Shown piece by piece: positions 10,827-23,008 of a stretch of DNA of 64,000 nucleotides (position 1 is the first letter of the stretch; each line of letters starts with the position of its first letter). The stretch is from Corydoras sp. C115 (lineage: Eukaryota > Chordata > Actinopteri > Siluriformes > Callichthyidae). Where the stretch lies: positions 123,501 to 187,500 of the forward strand of contig JAFMOC010000072.1 in NCBI GenBank assembly GCA_019802505.1. Direction: 5' to 3'. Position numbers and translations under genes: made by a program. The notes beneath the pieces were generated by a model. The model made no database searches. It was not told where the DNA came from and worked only from the letters and a program-made list of their open reading frames with translations.

Positions 10827-10895
10827 ACTAAACAGATGGGATAAATGTCAAGGACTAATTCCTCTATGTATACAGTACAGCAGGCAAAACAAAAA
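10640..10895 (+). mobile_element. second tRNA-derived SINE family with internal (GT)n
   Basis: B box GGTTCGATTCCC near 10678-10690, then GAAGTGCCATTGGGCAAGGC, a CTCCGGGCATGTGTGCTCAC segment, a 44-bp GT tract and GATGGGATAAATG. This is the layout of a widespread teleost SINE that ends ...GTGTGT...GATGGGTTAAATGC. It is unrelated in its centre to the main SINE. Confidence 0.65.
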
Positions 10896-10980
10896 ACATT
10901 ATTTACTTTATAACTTAATTTAACAGCGTCTCGGTCTTCCTGCTGTGGACTGTTTTGTTTTCTAACTCCATAAAGAACAA

Positions 10981-11376
10981 TTAGTGATGAAATGAAATGA
11001 AATGAAATGAAATGAAATGAAATGAAATTAGTGATGAAATGAAATTAGTGATGAAATGAAATGAAATGAAATGAAATGAAATGAAATGAAATTAGTGATG
11101 AAATGAAATTAGTGATGAAATGAAATGAAATGAAATGAAATGAAATTAGTGATGAAATGAAATTAGTGATGAAATGAAATTAGTGATGAAATGAAATTAG
11201 TGATGAAATGAAATGAAATGAAATGAAATGAAATGAGTGATGAAATGAAATGAAATGAAATTAGTGATGAAATGAAATTAGTGATGAAATGAAATGAAAT
11301 GAAATGAAATGAAATGAAATTAGTGATGAAATGAAATGAAATGAAATGAAATGAAATTAGTGATGAAATGAAATGC
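10981..11376 (+). repeat. AAATG minisatellite with AAATTAGTGATG variant units
   Basis: Runs of 1 to 7 AAATG units alternate with AAATTAGTGATG blocks over about 395 bp. An open frame on the minus strand (HFISFHFIS...) is only the repeat read through. Confidence 0.97.
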
Positions 11377-11642
11377 ACGTCAATCACGTCACTTGAAAAA
11401 GCGAAACTCCAGATCACTGCATTTTCATTGTATAGCATCATGTTTAATATGAACCAAGATAAAAAGCAATAAAACAAGTTGCATAGTTGGACAACCTCAT
11501 GAAACTTTATACATTATACTCTGTTATACTCTTTATTATAGATTATACTCTGTTTATGAATTATATTGTTGTATCTTGAGAAAAGGGCTGTGACAAGACA
11601 GCACTCTAGTTTTATACAACATACAGCTTGGGAATGCATAGA

Positions 11643-11816
11643 CATCCATCCATCCATTATCTTCCTCTTTATCCTCTACTAGGTTCTCAGGGGGGGGGGG
11701 GGGTTCCCCCATGCCCATCCAGGGGAGAACGTTTCAAGTGCTGGGCAGATACACCCAGGACAGGGTGCTGGGGTCACACACACAGACAATTTGGAGAATT
11801 CAATTGACCTTGATCC
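11643..11816 (-). mobile_element. SINE (DANA-like), tail half
   Basis: Tail and G13 tract to the centre. It ends where a plus-oriented head begins (11817). Confidence 0.85.
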
Positions 11817-12134
11817 GGACGGCACAGTGGCACGTTCGCCTCCTGGTTCGGATCCCAATCTGGGTGGAGTTTCCATGTTCTCTACGTGTCCGTGTGGGTT
11901 TCCTCCGGGTTCTCCGGTTTCCTCCCACAGTCCAAAAACATGGTTGAAGATCAAGTGAATTCTCAAAATTGCCCCATATAGAGAGTGTGTGTGTGTGTGA
12001 GTGAGAGTGTGTCCAGTGATAGATTGGCGTCCTGTCCTGGGTCTATCTACCCAGCGCTTGAAACATTCCCCTGGATGGGGACCCCCACCGTGACCCTAGT
12101 AGAGGATAAAGCAGAAGATGATGGATGGATGGAT
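11817..12134 (+). mobile_element. SINE (DANA-like), near full length
   Basis: The head has a short internal deletion (GGCACAGTGGCACG). The tail is four ATGG units. Confidence 0.88.
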
Positions 12135-12135
12135 G

Positions 12136-12303
12136 GATGACCTTGATCCATGTTTTTGGACTGTGGGAGGAAACCAGAGAACCAGGAGGAAACCCACGCG
12201 GGCACACGGAGAACATAGAAACTCCACCCAGATTGGGATAAGAACCAGGAATCCCTAGCGCTGAGAGGAGAACATGCTAAACCACTAAACCACCATGCCA
12301 ACC
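12136..12303 (-). mobile_element. SINE (DANA-like), head half
   Basis: Centre and head only. With 11643-11816 this looks like one minus copy split by insertion of the plus copy at 11817: the first part ends in ...TTGACCTTGATCC and this part starts ACCTTGATCC. Confidence 0.82.
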
Positions 12304-12392
12304 AATGCATAGACAATATGAACAAAATGAGCAGGACACACATATAATCACTGAATTCATCAGGTTTATTCACTCACATTAATTATTCACCT

Positions 12393-13708
<1,316 letters not shown>

Positions 13709-14280
13709 GTGTTAAGAGTTTGGTGAAGCCCCCCATGTTCCTGCAAGACTGTGACCCAGCGTTCAAAGCAAGATCTACAAATACAAATACACTCACCCCC
13801 CCCCACATGACTAAATGGGATGAAAAAGTATTTTTACACACCCAATGCAGTTTCATTTGTCTATAAGTTTGTTATAAGTACAACTCTTTTAAACAATGTC
13901 TCCTTAAACAATGTTTTTTAGTTTGTAACAGAAACGAATGAAATCCTGATTTAAACGAGAAACATTTTTGAACGGACTGACGTTTGATACTGAAAAATTA
14001 AATGAAATAAAATGTGTACTCTTTAAAATCTCTTTATCTGTGTAAATTAAATATGTGACACCGAAAAGTATGGCACCTTAATTTCGTTATACCTGCTATA
14101 ATGACAATAAAGATATTCTGATATCTTGTTATGCGCCCCCCCCAGACACCACACTGTGCCCCCCCCAAGAAGCACTGCTGTAGCTGCACGCATTCAGAAA
14201 AAAGCACCGTCTCTGCTCTACAGGACAATTTCTGAACCTGCCCCTCTTACCCTCACTATGTTTTTGTGAGATACAGCCCA

Positions 14281-14420
14281 ACACATTCGCTGCTCTCTCG
14301 TTCTCGTTTGCTCGTTCACATTCGCTGCTCTCTCGTTCTCGTTTGCTCGTTCACATTCGCTGCTCTCTCGTTCACTGCTCTCTCGTTCTCGTTTGCTCGT
14401 TCACATTCGCTGCTCTCTCG
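14281..14420 (+). repeat. 35-bp tandem repeat, about four copies
   Basis: The unit starts CACATTCGCTGCTCTCTCG and ends GTTTGCTCGTT. The third copy has an extra 15 bp. Confidence 0.93.
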
Positions 14421-14573
14421 TGATGAATGTGGCCTGGTGCTTCACCCTCACTGTGCTGCTAATCCTCACTCCGCATCGTTCACAGACTCTGTCTGTAACG
14501 CTGAAACATTCAGCATCCTCAAAAAAACACCACAAAACTAGCAATGAAACAAAAATAAATAAATAAAAACATT

Positions 14574-14884
14574 GGCAGCACGGTGGCTTAGTGGTTTAGC
14601 ATGTTCTCCTCTCAGCACTAGGGATTTCAGGTTCGAATCCCAATCTGGGTGGAGTTTCCCTGTTCTCCCCGTGTCCATGTGGGTTTCCTCCCACAGTCCA
14701 AAAAGATGGATCAAGGTCAATTGAATTCTATAATTGCCCCATATAGAGTGTGTTTGTGTGAATAAGTGATAGATTGGCCTCTTGTCCTGGGTGTCCAGCG
14801 CCTGAAACGTTCTCCCCTGGATGTGCATGGGGAACCCCCCCCCCACGACCCTAATAGAGGATAAAGCTGAAGATAATGGATGAA
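14574..14884 (+). mobile_element. SINE (DANA-like), full length, direct-duplicated with flank
   Basis: Followed by about 100 bp (GAGTGTGAATTTAAAATGTG...) that recurs after the SINE ending at 18365. Confidence 0.9.
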
Positions 14885-15279
14885 TATCGAGTGTGAATTT
14901 AAAATGTGACAAAGTTATTAAAAGTTAATCTGACTAATTAGTGTTAACTATTTTTTTTTACTACAACAATTGATAATAATAAAATTATAATAATAATAAT
15001 AATAATAATAACAATTGTTAATTGTTATTATCCCCCCAATGGATGGATGGATAAAAACATGGCAGGGTGAATGAAGGCAGGTTTGAAAACACTAAACTGT
15101 AAGCGGTTGGCAGGGACTTGTGGTGATCCCTCATTTGTAAATCACTTTGCATAAAGGCGACGGCTAAAGGACCAAATGTAAATATAAATAGACGGGTGGG
15201 TGGCTGGTCCACACAGGGCACTTAACCCCATTGAACACCTTTAGGATGAATTACAATCTTGCCAGTCAGGGCATCCTGG

Positions 15280-15323
15280 GGGTGGCACAGGGGCTTAGTG
15301 GTTAGCATGTTCTCCTCTCAGCA
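15280..15323 (+). mobile_element. SINE (DANA-like), head fragment
   Basis: 44 bp of head ending in CTCTCAGCAC. Confidence 0.7.
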
Positions 15324-15354
15324 CAGCCTGAGACCTACATCTTTATCTACATCT

Positions 15355-15497
15355 TAATCAAATAACAGACACACTAACGTTCTAAGGTCCCTGGAGTCCA
15401 GCACTTCTGTGGTGATGCCTATTAAACAATAAAGATCATAACAAAATTATAATCTTTATAATCTCAGATTGGGATTGAAACCTAATAACGTTGGAGA
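15355..15497 (+). repeat. arm 1 of an inverted duplication (non-SINE part)
   Basis: ACGTTCTAAGGTCCCTGGAG ... ATAACGTTGGAGATAGAT matches 17653-17822 in reverse, including TGCTGGACTCCAGGGACC. The adjoining SINEs extend the arms. Confidence 0.88.
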
Positions 15498-15502
15498 TAG
15501 AT

Positions 15503-15815
15503 GCGGCACGGTGGCTTAGTGGTTTAGCATGTTCTCCTCTCAGTTCTAGGGATTCCCAGTTCGAATCCCCAATCTGGGTGGAGTTTCCATGTTCTCCCCG
15601 TGTCCGCGTGAGTTTCCTCCAGGTTCTCCGGTTTCCTCCCACAGTCCAAAAACATGGATCGAGGTCAAGTGAATTCTCCAAATTGCCCCATATAGAGTGT
15701 ATTTGAGTGTCTGTATGAGCGAGTGTTTGCTCAGTGATGGATTGGTGTCCTGGATGGGCATGGGAAACCCCCCCACGACCCTAGTAGAGGATAAAGGGTA
15801 AGATAATGGATGGAT
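15503..15815 (+). mobile_element. SINE (DANA-like), arm of an inverted duplication
   Basis: Complete head to tail with an internal deletion in the 3' part. The 150 bp to its left are an inverted copy of sequence at 17650-17822. Confidence 0.88.
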
Positions 15816-16016
15816 AAAGGTCAATTGAATTCTCCAAATTGCCCCATACAGAGTGTGTGAGTGAGTGTGTGTCCAGCGATAGATTGGCGCCCTGTCCTGG
15901 GTGTATCTGCCCAGCACCTGAGACGTTCTCCTCTGGATGGGCATGGAGAACCCCCCCCCCCATCACCCCCCCCCCCCCGACCCTAATAGAGGATAAAGCA
16001 GGAGATAATGGATGAT
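15816..16016 (+). mobile_element. SINE (DANA-like), 3' part
   Basis: Begins AAAGGTCAATTGAATTCTCC directly after the tail of the preceding copy. Two long C tracts lie near 15950-15978. Confidence 0.85.
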
Positions 16017-16327
16017 CATAAAGGTTTCTAATAATTAAGAAAACGTCTCTTTATGGTTTACAGCTGCTACAAGGCGTTTATGGCAAAAAGGACCGAACCT
16101 GTTCATCATTAAACGTTTGAACGTCTCACACTGATTCACAATAATAACTTTAAACACATTAATAACAAACTTTGTGATAATAATAATAATGATGTTTGTA
16201 AACACATCAGTAAAGTAACGCGGGGTCAGTAACACGCCTCTTTCCTGATGTGATGTGATGTTGCTTCTGAATTAAAGCTTATTAGTTTTTGTGAAATGCA
16301 GAAGTTTAATGATTGTTTATTTCTTAC

Positions 16328-16450
16328 CTGACAAGTTCTGCTCGCGACGTTGGGATCAAACTTCCGGACGCGAAAGCGTCGCGTTCGCCACGGTTTGTCG
16401 CTGAACACGTCAATCACGGCTTCAGCTAATCAGAGCCCGAGACGTGGGTA
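16328..16450 (-). promoter_or_regulatory. candidate lipin promoter and non-coding first exon
   Basis: A CpG-rich island in AT-rich DNA. On the minus strand a perfect donor CAG|gtaagaa sits at 16327-16326, preceded by a stretch with CCGGAAGT (an ETS-factor motif near 16369-16362) and many CG dinucleotides, but no ATG-led frame of note. Lipin coding begins in exon 2 with an acceptor just upstream of the ATG, so a non-coding exon 1 is expected further along in this direction. This is the best candidate seen. It implies a first intron of about 11.2 kb (5156-16327). This is inference from motif and position only. Confidence 0.5.
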
Positions 16451-16529
16451 ACGCCCTTCACATGTTTGCAGTTTAGCCTTGTTGAATGGTGAGAGTGACC
16501 ACCAGAGGGCGCACGGGGTTTAATTCACT

Positions 16530-16866
16530 CATTATCTCCCGCTTTATCCTCTATTAGGGTCGCGGTGGGGTTCCCCATGCCCATACAGGGGAGAACGTTT
16601 TGGGCGTTGGGCAGATAGACCCAGGACAGGACGCCAATCTATCACTGGATACACAATCACTCACACAAACACACTCTATATGGGGCAATTTGGAGAACTC
16701 AATTGACCATGATCCATGTTTTTGGACTGTGGGAGGAAACCGGAGAACCCGGAGGAAACCCATGCAGACACGGGGAGAACATGGAAACTCCACCCAGATA
16801 GGGATTCGAACCGGGAACCCCTAGCGCTGAGAGGAGAACATGCCAACCACTAAGCCACCGTGCCGC
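16530..16866 (-). mobile_element. SINE (DANA-like), full length
   Basis: Lies about 80 bp upstream of the candidate lipin first exon. GGGGTTTAAT occurs at both borders (16516-16525 and 16870-16879) and is the likely target duplication. Confidence 0.9.
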
Positions 16867-16951
16867 TACGGGGTTTAATAACATGCAGCATCGTCAGTCC
16901 TCCACATCAACGGCGCTCTGCTTGGTTTATATGTTTTAATCTCCAACATTA

Positions 16952-17289
16952 TTCATCCTTCCACTTTATCCTCTACTAGGGTCGCGGGGGGGGGGGGGGG
17001 GGGGGGGGGGTTCCCGATGCCCATCCAGGGGAGGTTTCGGGTGCTGGGCAGATACACCCAGGACAGGACGCCAATCTATCACTGGGTACACATTCACTCA
17101 CACACACACACTCTATATGGGGCAATTTGGAGAACTCAATTGACCTTAATCCATGTTTTTGGACTGTGGGAGGAAACCGGAGAACCCGGAGGAAACCCAC
17201 ACGTACACGGGGAGAACATGGAAACAGAGTGGGATTCCAACCCCCAGCGCTGAGAGGCGAACGTGCTAACCGCCAAGTCACCGTGCTGC
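16952..17289 (-). mobile_element. SINE (DANA-like), full length with G25 tract
   Basis: A 25-base G run at 16986-17010 replaces the usual short G tract. Confidence 0.9.
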
Positions 17290-17329
17290 TCGTACTGCTG
17301 GTTTTATAAATATAAATCTCCAACATTAT

Positions 17330-17647
17330 CCATCCATCCATTAGGGTTGCGGGGGGGGGGGGTTCTCCATGCCCATTCAGGGGAAAACGTTTCGGGCGCA
17401 GGGTGCCAAACTATCGCTGGGCACACACTCACTCACAAAGACACACACACACACTCTATATGGGGCAAATTTGAGCATTCACTTTACCTTGATCCATCTT
17501 TTTGGACTTTGGGAGGAGACTGGAGAACCCGGAGGAAACCCACGTGGACACGGGGAGAACATGGAAACTCCACCCAGATTGGGATTCGAACTGGGAATCC
17601 CTAGTGCTGAGAGGAGAACATGCCAAACCACTAAGCCACCGTGCCGC
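17330..17647 (-). mobile_element. SINE (DANA-like), full length, arm of an inverted duplication
   Basis: CTCCAACATTAT precedes it and CTCCAACGTTAT follows, a probable target duplication. It pairs in inverse with the copy at 15503. Confidence 0.9.
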
Positions 17648-17652
17648 ATCTA

Positions 17653-17822
17653 TCTCCAACGTTATTAGATTTCAATCCCAATCTGAGATTATAAAGATAT
17701 ATTATAGATAAGATATATTATAAAGATTATAATTTTATGATCTTTATTGTTTAATAGGCATCACCACAGAAGTGCTGGACTCCAGGGACCTTAGAATGTT
17801 AGTATGTCTGTTATTTGACATG
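17653..17822 (-). repeat. arm 2 of an inverted duplication (non-SINE part)
   Basis: Reverse match of 15355-15497, with an extra 25 bp AGATATATTATA repeat. Confidence 0.88.
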
Positions 17823-18039
17823 CTTTTGATACTGGGTGCTAGAACCTCCAGCTCCCATTAAAAATTTGATATTGGTAATGTTTACACAAAGTATAAATAT
17901 GTGTACAGCACATTACGTCCTACTCTCTGTTCTGGAATCACAATGTCCCTGAGGTGGGCCAGATATAAATAACATTAAGCTGGATGTGCTTTTTCTTTTC
18001 AGGATAGATGTGTATTATATATATATATTATATATATAG

Positions 18040-18365
18040 GGCAGCACATTGGCTTAGTGGTTACCATGTTCGCCTCTCAGCACAGGGGATCTGGGTGGAG
18101 TTTCCATGTTCTCCCTGTGTCCGCGTGGGTTTCCTCCGGGTTCTCCGGTTTCCTCCCACAGTCCATAAACATGGATCAAGTCAATTGAATTCTCCAAATT
18201 GTCCCATATAGAGTGTGTCTGTGTGAGTGAGTGTGTGTCCAGTGATGGATTGGCGCCCTGTCCTGGGTTTATCTGCCCAGCGCCCGAAACGTTCTCCCCT
18301 GGATGGACATGGGGACATGGGGACCGCGACCCTAATAGAGGATAAAGCGGGAGATAATGGATGAA
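18040..18365 (+). mobile_element. SINE (DANA-like), full length, direct-duplicated with flank
   Basis: Shares its 3' flank with the copy at 14574. Confidence 0.9.
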
Positions 18366-18468
18366 TAACGAGTGTGAATTTAAAATGTGACAAAGTTATA
18401 AAAAGTTATTCTGACTAATTAGTGTTAACTATTTTTTTTTTTACTACAACTAATAATTAATTCATTAA

Positions 18469-18675
18469 TTCATTATCTTAATCCTCTCCTAGGGTCGTGG
18501 GGGGGGTTCCCCATGCCCATCCAGGGGAGAAGTTCTCGGGCGCTGGGCAGATACACCCAGGACAGGGTGCCAATCTATCACTACACACTCACACAAACAC
18601 TCTATATTGGGGCAATTTGGAGAATTCAATGGGAGGAAACCAACACGGACATGGCACCAATCTATAGCTGGGCAC
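18469..18675 (-). mobile_element. SINE (DANA-like), truncated
   Basis: Tail to centre, ending in a scrambled segment that repeats the CACCAATCTATAGCTGGGCAC part. Confidence 0.78.
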
Positions 18676-18689
18676 ATTCACTTACACAG

Positions 18690-18822
18690 ACTTACACAGT
18701 GTGTTTGCGTGTAGGTGATAGATTGGTGGCCTTGTCCTACCCAGTGCCCGAAACGCTCTCCCCTGGATTGGCATGGGCAAACAACCTGGCATAAGATTAA
18801 GCAGAAGGTAATGGATGGATGG
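18690..18822 (+). mobile_element. SINE (DANA-like), 3' part
   Basis: From the GT-rich region to GGATGGATGG. Confidence 0.78.
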
Positions 18823-19341
18823 ATAAATATATGTGTGTGTTTGGAGAAAGAAAAACACTACATACCAGCATAAAAACCTCATGGAACCTGCAGTGGTAGT
18901 ATCAAATTATGGAACCATCTTGTCACATCTGGTTAGTACAGATTGCCCTCAGTGATGGGATAACAAATTCTGAACTATGGCAGCAAATGATGTCAGGATA
19001 CTGTTGGTATTTGTACACAATCTGCCGGACTCTGGATCAGTGCAGTCCAAACTGTTTAGAGATGTTTAGAGTTTGGGAGCTTTTCCAGCCTGATGAGCAT
19101 CAACAACTTTACTTCCTTTATGTTCTTACAAATCAACTTCCTGCCATGATACAATTGATTTATTTTGTTATAAAGATCAGACTTTCAAAGCTCCTTCTTC
19201 TTTCAGTAAAACAGGGCCTTCACTCACCTGATTATTATCCTATTAATTAATGACACCCGATTTTGATTTCACCACCCAACTATCTGCTGATCCTAAAGGG
19301 TCACACCCTCCTGCCACTCTCAAATTTGTAATATCTGATCG

Positions 19342-19560
19342 ATCCATCCATTATCTTCTGCTTTATCCTCTATTAGGGTCGCGGTGGGGTTCCCCATGCC
19401 CATACAGGGGAGAATGTTTTGGGCGCTGGGCAGATACACCTAGGACAGGGCGCCAATCTATCACTGGGCACACACTCACTCACACAGACACACTCTATAT
19501 GGGGCAATTTGGAGAATTCAATTGACTTCATTGATGTTTTTGGACTGTGAGAGGAAACCT
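19342..19560 (-). mobile_element. SINE (DANA-like), tail and centre
   Basis: Ends at the start of the palindrome at 19528-19624. Confidence 0.85.
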
Positions 19561-19624
19561 GGGTGGATCAAGGGTTTCCTCCAGGTTCTCCAGTCTCCTC
19601 CCAAAGTCCAAAAACATCAATGAA
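19528..19624. repeat. short perfect-armed palindrome from SINE sequence
   Basis: The left arm TTCATTGATGTTTTTGGACT is matched by AGTCCAAAAACATCAATGAA at the right end, about 55 bp apart. The non-consensus CATTGATG shared by both arms shows the second arm was copied from the first. Confidence 0.85.
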
Positions 19625-20022
19625 GAGAAGAAATTATATAACCAAAAATAGAATAGAATAGAAATCAGATAAAATACGATAAAAAATGCTCCTGAAATAA
19701 ACTGCTAAAGATCCAACTTTATGAAGTTGCTTTAAATTTTCATATGTATCTATGGAGTTGTTTGGTTCAATTTAATAATCAAACACTGTATACCTGTATA
19801 CAAGGCATAAAGTGTTGCTATTACATTAATGGTAATAGTACATAATGGTTTATGAAAGCTTATGAATGCTCTTTTCAGACTTTAAGTAAAGCATAATCAT
19901 CATGTTTTAAGTACGAATGTCTAAACATTTCAAATGTCCAAACAAGTTCATATTATAATGCATTATGTCACTTTGTGTTATAAAGCCTTATGTCAAATGA
20001 TTTTTTTCAATATTTCAAACAA

Positions 20023-20374
20023 GGGCGGCACGGTGGTTTAGTGGTTGGCATGTTCTCCTCTCAGCGCTAGGGATTCCCGGTTCGAATCCCCATCTGGGTG
20101 GAGTTTCCATGTTCTCCCCATATCCATGTGGGTTTCCTCCGGGTGCTCCGGTTGCCTCCCACAGTCCAAAAACATGGAACAAAGTAAATTGAATTCTGCA
20201 AATTGCCCCATATAGAGTGTGTTTGTGTGCGTCAGTGTGTGCCCAGTGATAGATTGGCACCCTGTCCTGGGTGTATCTGCCCAGCGCCTGAATTGTTCTC
20301 CCCTGGATGGGCTTGGGGAACCCCCTCCCCCCCCGCGACCCTAATAGAGGATAAAGCAGAAGATAATGGATGAA
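20023..20374 (+). mobile_element. SINE (DANA-like), full length with clear target duplication
   Basis: TATTTCAAACA at 20011-20021 is repeated at 20376-20386, proving insertion by target-primed reverse transcription. Confidence 0.93.
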
Positions 20375-20628
20375 TTATTTCAAACACTTAATGATTATGG
20401 TTATGAACATCTATGTACATAAAGGCCTATGACAAATGTTATGAAGCATTATGAATACTTTATAAATGCACGTATAATGCATTATAAATAATGCAGGTTT
20501 ATAGGAAGTGTTACCAAATGATACACTGCACTGTATACACCATATAAAATATGCAGCTGGTTGTATGTTTTCTGTCCATTTAATAAAGAAAAAGGAAATG
20601 CACACTCACTCAAGCTCACTCTCACACG

Positions 20629-20748
<120 letters not shown>

Positions 20749-20806
20749 CTGTCTTTTTCTCTAAATAAGGCAACCCTGCTTATCTGTGTTTCTGTCATTT
20801 TGGCCC

Positions 20807-21074
20807 CATTCCTCAAGTATCCCATTCTGCTAAGTTCAGACCGAGGGGCAGGACACAGCTACACATTCTTTTTCCTAATATGGCTAAACCCCTGCTTAGG
20901 TTCGTCCCCATTAGCAAAGACCAGCAACTCCATTGGCTAGGGGTGGAAAGGGAGGGGTGCATAACTAAACCCATGCTTTAAACAAAGTTTTTGGAGTGAA
21001 TGTAACCGTCTCCCTCCCTTTCTACAACAAAGACAGAGCCTGGTGGGTAAATCCCCTCATCACTTAAAGCCAAG
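20807..21074 (+). promoter_or_regulatory. candidate myl9 promoter (CArG and MCAT motifs) and non-coding exon 1
   Basis: This stretch holds a perfect CArG box CCTAATATGG at 20874-20883, the serum response factor site typical of smooth-muscle contractile genes. It also has CATTCCT (MCAT/TEAD motif) at 20807-20813, a TATA-like TTTAAA at 20977-20982 and GC-rich runs. A strong donor CCAAG|gtgagt follows, with the exon ending at 21074. myl9 has its ATG just inside an exon with an acceptor (29886-29887), so an upstream non-coding exon is required. This one would give an intron of 8.8 kb. Start site inferred near 21,005-21,015; not demonstrated. Confidence 0.5.
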
Positions 21075-21421
21075 GTGAGTGGCGTCCTTATATCTTCTGC
21101 TTTGGCGCTCGTATTATTATAGAAATGTGGTCAGTCTGTGGTCAGTGGTGAACTCGGCTTCACCGGCGTGCGTCTCTTAGCTGTAGGTGGTAGATGGAGC
21201 TGCTGAGGTTGCTACGTGTCTCGGCTCAAAGCTGGTCCAGGGTCAGTTTCGGTTACAATATACAGGGCTGATTTGGGATCAGCCTGAAGCTGGATTTGGA
21301 GGAAGATGGACAGCTTCCTCTGTTACAAACACACTAAAGAAATGTCACTTCTGTGGGATTCTTTTAGTGATTTGTCCAGTTTACGCAAGATTTGTTATAT
21401 ATAGAATGTATATGTTAATTA

Positions 21422-21506
21422 GGTCGGCATGGTGGTTTACTGGTTGGCATGTTCTCCTTTCAGCACTAGGGACTCCCGGTTCGAATCCCCATCTGGGTGG
21501 AGTTTC
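21422..21506 (+). mobile_element. SINE (DANA-like), head
   Basis: The first of three joined fragments with alternating orientation (to 21915). Confidence 0.83.
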
Positions 21507-21705
21507 ACAAACACACTCTATATGGGGCAATTTGGAGAACTCAATTGACATGATCCATGATCCATGTGGGAGGAAACCGGAGAACCCGGAGGAAACCCAC
21601 ATGGACACGGGGAGAACATGGAAACTCCACCCAGATGGGGATTCGAACCGGGAATCCCTAGTGCTGAGAGGAGAACATGCAAAGCACTAAGCCACCATGT
21701 CGCCC
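21507..21705 (-). mobile_element. SINE (DANA-like), centre and head
   Basis: Joined directly to the preceding plus head at ...GGAGTTTCACAAACACAC. Its head shares variants (CCCATCTGGGTGG, GGCATGNTGG) with it. Confidence 0.83.
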
Positions 21706-21915
21706 GTCTGAAAACATGGATCATGTATATGTAGTTCTCCAAATTGCCCCATATAGAGTGTGTGTGTGTGAGTGAGTGTGTGTCCAGCGATAGATTGGCG
21801 TCCTCTCCTGGGTGTATCTGCCCAGCGCCCGAGACGTTCTCCCCTGGATGGGCATGGGAAGGATAAACCCTAATACACGACCCTAATAGAGGATAAAGCA
21901 GAAGATAATGGATAT
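21706..21915 (+). mobile_element. SINE (DANA-like), 3' part
   Basis: Resumes at CTGAAAACATGGATCATG and runs to the tail. Confidence 0.83.
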
Positions 21916-22082
21916 ATAAATGTTAATTACACTTATTATTTACATTAACAATGGTTTGTCACAATTCTTCTAAAGGACAGAAGAATCTTTTCTTTTTAAA
22001 GCAACTCCCACTATTTAAAACTTATTTGTAATTATGGTGTTTAACCATCACTGTGCACTTTATATACGTTTGGATGTTTAAT

Positions 22083-22318
22083 GTATTCTTCAGTTTTAAG
22101 AAACTACTTAAGACGCATCTATTTAACAAATACCTGTTATAAAAAAAAAAAAAAAAAAAAAGGGGGGGGGGGCAGCTTCGTATAACAATCAGGTTTGATG
22201 AATTTACAGTATAGTTGGTTTTCTCCATGGCTTCTGACTTGTGGTTCTCATTTGTAAGTCGCTTTGGATAAAAGCGTCTGCTAAATGACTAAATGTAAAT
22301 GTAAATGTAAATGTAAAT
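22083..22318 (+). mobile_element. LINE (L2/RSg-1 type) 3' end with ORF2 C-terminus remnant
   Basis: A frame reading SFKKLLKTHLFNKYL, the usual end of fish L2-type ORF2, is followed by a homopolymer A/G stretch. The tail TAAGTCGCTTTGGATAAAAG and (TAAATG)n is the 3' end that HpaI-type SINEs borrow from RSg-1. Confidence 0.7.
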
Positions 22319-22556
22319 GTCTTCAGTATTGTTACATCACAGCGTACAGACACTATACCCGGACGAGAAGCAGGAAAGAATACTGATGAATAAAAAACAC
22401 TGACATTCTGAAAGCAACACATAGTTAATGAACATCGTTAACGATTTCCACCAGACAGGTTAAAGATTATTCAGACAGAGTCTTGTGAATAATATTTAGC
22501 TAAAGTTAAATCCAATAAGCACAGCTATTTTATTATTGGGCCTGGTGTTAGTAACA

Positions 22557-22883
22557 GGGTGGCACAGTGGCTTAGTGGTTGGCATGTTCTCCTCTCAGCA
22601 CTCGGGATTCAGGTTCGGATCCCAATCTGGGTGGAGTTTCCATGTTCTCCCCGTGTCCGTGGGGGTTTCCTCTGGGTTCTGCGGTTTGCTCCCACAGTCC
22701 AAAAACATGAATCAAGGTCAATTGAATTCTCCAAATTGCCCCATATGGAGTGTGTGTGTGAGTGAGTGTGTATCCAGTGATAGATTGGCGCAACGTCCTG
22801 GGTGTATCTGCCCAGCGCCCGAAACGTTCTCCCCTGGATGGGTATGGGGAACCCTCCCCCCCGCGACCCTAATAGAGGATAAA
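22557..22883 (+). mobile_element. SINE (DANA-like), nearly full length
   Basis: Its 5' flank GGTGTTAGTAACAG is shared, inverted, with the copy ending at 27305. Confidence 0.9.
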
Positions 22884-23008
22884 TGCCATAACACCACTGT
22901 ATTACACCATGCATGATACCCCAAAACTACAAACTATTTAAACTTAACAGATAAAGCAGACATCATTTCATTTTCCCTTCAATGCTATAAGACTTTGTAT
23001 TTGCTTTG

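Noticed and set aside
10981..11376. Regular repeat with near-constant unit, considered as a CRISPR-like array
   Set aside because: No unique spacers, and the units are AAATG microsatellite variants in a eukaryotic genome.
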